Shown here piece by piece: positions 59,723 to 64,000 of a DNA stretch of 64,000 bases. Within the stretch, counting starts at the first letter, position 1; each line of letters starts with the position of its first letter. A model generated the notes under the pieces. It worked only from the letters and a program-made list of their open reading frames with translations, was not told where the DNA came from and searched no databases. The stretch is from contig OZ234503.1 of NCBI GenBank assembly GCA_965153455.1, forward strand, positions 13,335,118 through 13,399,117, written 5' to 3'. This DNA is from Sphagnum compactum. Taxonomy: Eukaryota > Bryophyta > Sphagnopsida > Sphagnales. A program made the translations under genes and the position numbers.

Positions 59723-61331
59723 ATGGCGATGGCGATGGCGGTCTCGTGGTCCGCGGGAACAACACCCTTATTGGTTGCGTACTTGCCGAGTGCAGGAAAC
59801 AATTACAAGCTTGTTGAGTGTAGGGGTAGTCTGTGGAGTTCAAGAAGAGTGCGACCTGGTGCAGGAACCCTGACGGCTTCTTGTTGTTGTTGGTGGTGGT
59901 CTTCTTCTTCTTCTTCTTCTTCTTCTTCTTCTCTTCACGGGAGGCTTTCAGATGAAGAAGCGCAGGAGAGAAGTCTAGTAATAGGGCGACAGGATGGCGC
60001 ATATTTTGAACGAAAGGAGGAATGGAAGAACGTTGGTATATGGAGGAGGAGCATGGGCGGCCGTAGAGAGGCTTTGTTGTTCTTGGTTTCGAGCATTTCG
60101 GCAGTGAGTGCAGGTGGTGTAAGGGAAGCCAATGCAGCAGAGGGTAAGAGATTTCGTCACTACTGCAGAAATTTCGTCTCTGTGAACTGTGTCTGAAGTA
60201 GAGAACAGCAGGATTTTGCTGTGACATGTGCAGTCTGCACTGCTAATTCCAGCATTTGCTTGCATTGTGACAAGCTTTCATGCATTACAACAGTTTGCTC
60301 TCTTCAAGGCGGATGCAACCCTAAAGGAAGCGTTTTGCAGAAACCCAGCAGCAGGACGGTGCTGCAGTCCCATTAAGCCTGGAACCCTATAATGATGAGA
60401 AGGAGGGCTTCAAATTGTTGCGGCCAGTTCGATGGAACAAGGTAGGTATGAGCTTGCTTCCACTCCATATTCCTGTTTCTTTCTGAGCTTCTTACTGTTG
60501 CACGCAGGATTTTTCTGTCTGCCTCATAAGATCTACAGAAATAACAAACCAATTGGCAGTTTTGACAATGCCTAAAAATACAATAGAAAAATTGGCTGGT
60601 TCTTTACGAATTCAAACACTACTAGAGCCCAAGTTATAGGTGGGGGAGCATGTGACATCATGTGTGATGATATGGTTTGTGAAGAAGGATCTGTAGTTAA
60701 AAGTTGGAAGATGTCCAATGAAGCTTTGTGTACTAGTACATTGATGCAGAGCTTTTGGATCGATACAGGTGGAAAAAGCAGGAGCAACACTTCTGTTTGA
60801 GGATCCAGCAACCCGTGGTAATACCATTGGTGTAGTGGTGAATCCTGTGCGAATTGCATCACTCAAGGACTTTGGCAGCCTTGATGAAGTAGCTGACAAA
60901 CTCATTGCAGCAGAACGCCGGAAGGTGACTTCCAAGGAACCTTTGTACTTGAATCTATAGGATGTCAGGGACATGCAATTCAGTTCAAATCTTGTTGCAT
61001 ATTATAATTGTTGTGCACCGTGACTTCTTCATCATGTGTCACTTTCAAAAAAGTGGGCCTTGCTTGTTTCTTGTTGTAGCCAAGCACAAATGATGCACAA
61101 CTGGTGCGGGTGCAAGAGCGTCAAGCACATGGGGATACACCACTATATGAGTTGGAGTACACATTAGACAGCTCGAGGGGCAAGAAGCGCATCCTCTCTG
61201 CAGTGACAGTAGCTTCGCGCAAACTTTATATTCTTAATATCGCTTATGTAGACAGTCCAGCAACACCTGCACCAACTGCTTTAGCAGCTGCTTTCCAACA
61301 AATTTTGACCTCATTTGATTTACTAAACTAA
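59723..61331 (+). CDS. PsbP-domain thylakoid lumen protein (PPD2-like), 309 aa
   Basis: Four exons: 59723-60143, 60341-60441, 60769-60924 and 61080-61331, GT-AG with consistent phases. Residues 1-140 form a bipartite targeting region. A Ser-rich chloroplast part (with a Ser run at about 60-70) is followed by a twin-arginine lumen signal (RRSMGGRREALLFLVSSISA) ending in ANA-AE, a likely lumen peptidase site near 138. The PsbP fold follows from about 150, with FKLLRPVRWNKVEKAGATLL, NTIGVVVNPVRIASLKDFGS, LYELEYTLDSSRGKKR and KLYILNIAY. 'VEKAGAT' and the overall order suggest the PPD2 group of PsbP-domain proteins, a judgement from memory. The family works around photosystems and electron transport; the exact role of PPD2 is poorly known. 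Reading through exon 3 instead of splicing at 60925 would add only ten residues and lose the C-terminal half. Confidence 0.88.
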
Positions 61332-62433
61332 TCAGCTTCTTGCCGATTAGTGGACAATTATATCTCTATTGGCAGTTGGGAGGAGGCGAGCTGTAGGAGA
61401 TTTTGGGCTATTGATCATGACAGCTAGTTGCAAACAAATCAACATAAAATCCATGTGAATCCAGATTTTGGAATGACTCATTCAAATCAAGATCGCAAAT
61501 CCAATGCTGTTATGAGGCGCCAGATTATTGAAGGCAATTGGGATGATGTTTTTCATCTGATTTATTAAAGTTACCATGAGTATTGCCATGAACATCAAAA
61601 TGTGGGAATTGAGAAAACAGTTAAGAATGTGAGAATGGAGCAGATTTGAGTCATAATTTTCCAGTTGTTTTCATTGCAATAATAGGGTATGAGCCATCCA
61701 AAAAGAATGTAGGACTAGCACAAGGAGGCCAGGACATCATACTTGCACAATCTCTCACTACTGTTTAACCCTAAAAGCTTGAACTGTTGAGAGTGGGAAG
61801 ATGACTGTTGAGAGGAATGTCAAAGGCATCATCCAAATCTATGGAGAAATCATCCATCGACGTCCCGACCTTAAAATCCATCGCAACCGCCCGTTCCAAA
61901 ATCGTCATACACTTGCGGATGAGAATCAGGATATTCCTCCTTTTGGGTCCGCTCGTTGAAGTTAATCATCCGCGAGGGAACGACTCCATAGTTGATAATC
62001 TAGTCCTTGGTCTTCTCTGTTTGTCTCTCTCTATCGCGCTGTCTCGCGCTGTCTCGCGCGTTCGCTCTCGCTCGCTCTCTCCGTCTCTCGCTCTCGCGCG
62101 CTTTGTCTTTCGCTCGCTCTCTCGTATCTCTCTTTCGTTTTTTGTTTTTTTTTCTCTTTCCATCTTCTGGTTTAGATTCTATAAGTGGTTGTTGGAGTTG
62201 CGGTGACAAAGGCCGGAACAGCTGCAGTTTGGAATGCGTAACTGGAGGTACCTACCTAATTGTATGTCGATATTGCTGCGGGATGTAAGATATGTGACAG
62301 TAGGATGGAGGAATCCGAGAAAGAAAGCTGACCGAATAGTTGGCTGGGAGCTCATGTTTCGTCAAGATTATCACCTTGTGAATATGGTGATGGCACCTAT
62401 ATGAAGTGAAGAGTTCTTCAATTAGCTCCGGCG
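61332..62433. other. Region between the PsbP-domain and PDF-PPR genes
   Basis: Holds the presumed 3' UTR of the PsbP-domain gene and the promoter or leader of the next one. A pyrimidine tract at about 62007-62160 is built from 'tctctcgct' and 'gctctcgcgc' variants, with frames on both strands (Ser/Leu- or Arg/Glu-rich) that are repeat artefacts. No other gene recognised. Confidence 0.4.
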
Positions 62434-64000
62434 ATGCGGCGGCAGCTCACGCTCGCCGGGCGCCGCTCGCGTCTTTTCTCTGGTGAGTTTCAAAATTTGA
62501 AAACGCTTCATTCCTTTTCCTTCGATCCATGTTTGTATTTAGGGTTTGGAGTTAGAGCTCTATTCTTGTTTCTGAGAGCTACTCTAACCACAACTTCTGA
62601 GGAGAGTTCACAAGAAAACCTGGAATATGATGCATCAAGCCCGGGGTATAGTTCTGTTTGCAGTACTCAACTTGCTGTAGTTTTGGACATCTCTTATGTT
62701 CTGAAATTCCATCATAACTGGAGCAAGGTGCAAGTTGGTTGTTGGAGTTGGAGTTTAGGGTTTATGGGACCCTGTATCTTAGTATCTGACCTGCACAGTT
62801 TTAAGATTGAGGAGCAAGAATTGTGTTCTGAAGTTGTGGGATGATACCAATGCCATGTGAATGTGTCAGAAAAGCAAACACACCGAAATCATTTGCTTTG
62901 GTTTCGCCAGAACTCACACAATATTTGTTTGTGAACACCTCAATGCTTTTGTGGAGTTTCTCCCTGCAATCATAGTGATTTTGTTCTGGAATATGGTGAA
63001 TGCTAACTTTGGTGTGGTACAAAACAGTATTGTGCAACACAAACTTCATATCTCTTATCATGCCCCATATGTGAACATTGTCACATGATGAAAAGGAAGT
63101 GCCCTGAGTCAATATGTTTCTTATGGGTTGTTGCTGTTTGGGCAGGCCAGAGATGGATTGTAGAGAAACTCTGGCAGGAGTTCTTCTCAGATCCTTCGCA
63201 GTGGTGGGATCATAGGTCAGAGAAGGTAAACAAAAACCACAGCTGCCCATTGCTGCCACATTTCTCTTTTGATGCAGGAAATTTGTAGATTTTTCTTGGT
63301 TAATGAGTTTTGATTTCCCAGTCTGAACCATCAAATGTACAGCCCGTCAGCTGAATTTGAATTTCTCGTTGTAGTTGAGTGCAAGGTATCCTGATTTCAA
63401 ACATAAGAAGAGACAGGATGCCCTCTGGCTTGGCAGCAATTTGAATCCATCGTGGGTAGAAGCAGAGCTGGCTGCCATGGCACCAGGGACTGTGCGATCA
63501 GACACATTTGCTTGGAATCAGAAGTTTGCAAGGTACGTCAAAGCTGGGCAACATGAGAAGACAATCAGGCTTTTTCAACAAATGCAACAAGAAGGCATGA
63601 TTCCTGACACATTCACTTTTGTTCAGGTGCTCAATTCATGTGCTTGTTTAGGAGCACTTGAAGCTGGCAGAAACATCCATACAAAAGTTTTACAAAGTGG
63701 CTGTGAGTCAACTGTCTATGTGGCCAATAGCCTCATTGATATGTATACAAAATGTGGAAGCATTGAGGATGCACAGAGAGTGTTCAACAGGATGTCCACA
63801 CGCAATGTGGTCTCTTGGAGTGCCATGATTTTGGGACATGTGAAATTTGGCCAAGGGCAGAAGGCATTGGAACTTTTTCAGCAAATGAAATTGGAAGGGG
63901 TGGAGCCAAACCATGTTACTTTTGTTGCAGTTCTAAATGCATGTGCCAGTGTCATGGCACTAGAAGAGGGCAGACATGTTCATGAAGAGATCATTCAACG
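62434..64000 (+). CDS. PDF-motif + pentatricopeptide-repeat protein (5' part)
   Basis: Three exons so far: 62434-62482, 63146-63225 and 63375 to the window edge, with GT-AG introns and matching phases; 251 residues are visible and the frame is still open. Residues 1-17 (MRRQLTLAGRRSRLFSG) look like a mitochondrial or dual organelle presequence. Residues 25-72 (LWQEFFSDPSQWWDHR, then RYPDFKHKKRQDALWL and PSWV) match the PDF motif that I know from plant organellar single-stranded-DNA-binding OSB proteins; P49-D50-F51 is the triplet. PPR repeats follow from about residue 85. They alternate in the P-L-S manner (DTFTFVQVLNSCACLGALEA, VYVANSLIDMYTKCGSIEDA, NVVSWSAMILGHVKFGQGQK). PLS-class PPR proteins usually bind organelle RNA and guide C-to-U editing; whether a DYW or E domain follows cannot be seen. 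No OB fold is present, so it is not an OSB protein itself. Confidence 0.85.

Noticed and set aside
59595-60227. 210-codon minus-strand frame with a Lys run
   Set aside because: Antisense of the PsbP-domain exon 1; the Lys run is the complement of the Ser-coding CTT tract.
62007-62288. Frame ending with several cysteines that could look like a zinc motif
   Set aside because: The first half is a CT-rich simple repeat, and the cysteine spacing fits no family I can name.
62801-63334. 177-codon minus-strand frame
   Set aside because: It overlaps exon 2 of the PDF-PPR gene on the other strand and lacks any domain.
1-64000. CRISPR array, operon or prokaryotic defence system
   Set aside because: The repeats are tandem without unique equal-length spacers, genes are spliced and plant-like, and no cas-like or phage gene was seen.

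Overview
The window is nuclear DNA from a land plant, most likely a seed-free one such as a fern, lycophyte or bryophyte. This rests on split genes with GT-AG introns, chloroplast and thylakoid import proteins, a plant CONSTANS-like factor, plant transposon families, and a pentatricopeptide gene of the repetitive PLS style that is abundant in seed-free plants. The lineage is an inference; I could not search a database. Genes are moderately GC-rich islands in long, very AT-rich intergenic DNA.

Layout. 0-12 kb: no intact gene. It holds a small non-autonomous CACTA element nested in a tandem array, a tRNA-derived SINE, a leucine-rich-repeat pseudogene, a second CACTA terminus with a decayed TNP2-type transposase, and a satellite-like array of about 177 bp. 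12-18 kb: a tandem array, a CpG-rich promoter region with a 32-unit AG microsatellite, and a five-exon glyoxalase/VOC gene. 18-25 kb: intergenic, with a TA-flanked MITE and an unexplained GC-rich island. 25-29 kb: a three-exon B-box plus CCT factor behind a roughly 54-bp promoter array. 30-33 kb: a dead Ty1/copia element. 33.6-37.2 kb: a duplicated promoter segment and a five-exon TIC56-like gene. 37-43 kb: AT-rich DNA with duplications and arrays. 43-46.4 kb: a Helitron helicase pseudogene with a recognisable 3' end, next to two orphan ARL8 exons on the other strand. 47.8-48.5 kb: a perfect 18-bp-stem palindrome and a Tourist-like MITE. 49.9-50.3 kb: a two-exon RCI2/PMP3 gene. 55-58.5 kb: a five-exon plastid DAHP synthase pseudogene, with a second copy of the same MITE family in its first intron. 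59.3-61.3 kb: a three-copy telo-box array and a four-exon PsbP-domain gene. 62.4-64 kb: the 5' part of a gene joining an OSB-type PDF motif to pentatricopeptide repeats; it runs off the window.

Six genes look intact in what can be seen: the glyoxalase, the B-box/CCT factor, TIC56, RCI2, the PsbP-like protein and the PDF-PPR gene (3' end not in window). Three concern organelles: TIC56 in chloroplast protein import, the PsbP-domain protein probably in the thylakoid lumen, and the PDF-PPR protein probably in organelle RNA or DNA metabolism. They are unlinked plant genes and form no operon. Exon joins were worked out by hand from splice sites, reading phase and recalled family similarity, with no transcript evidence.
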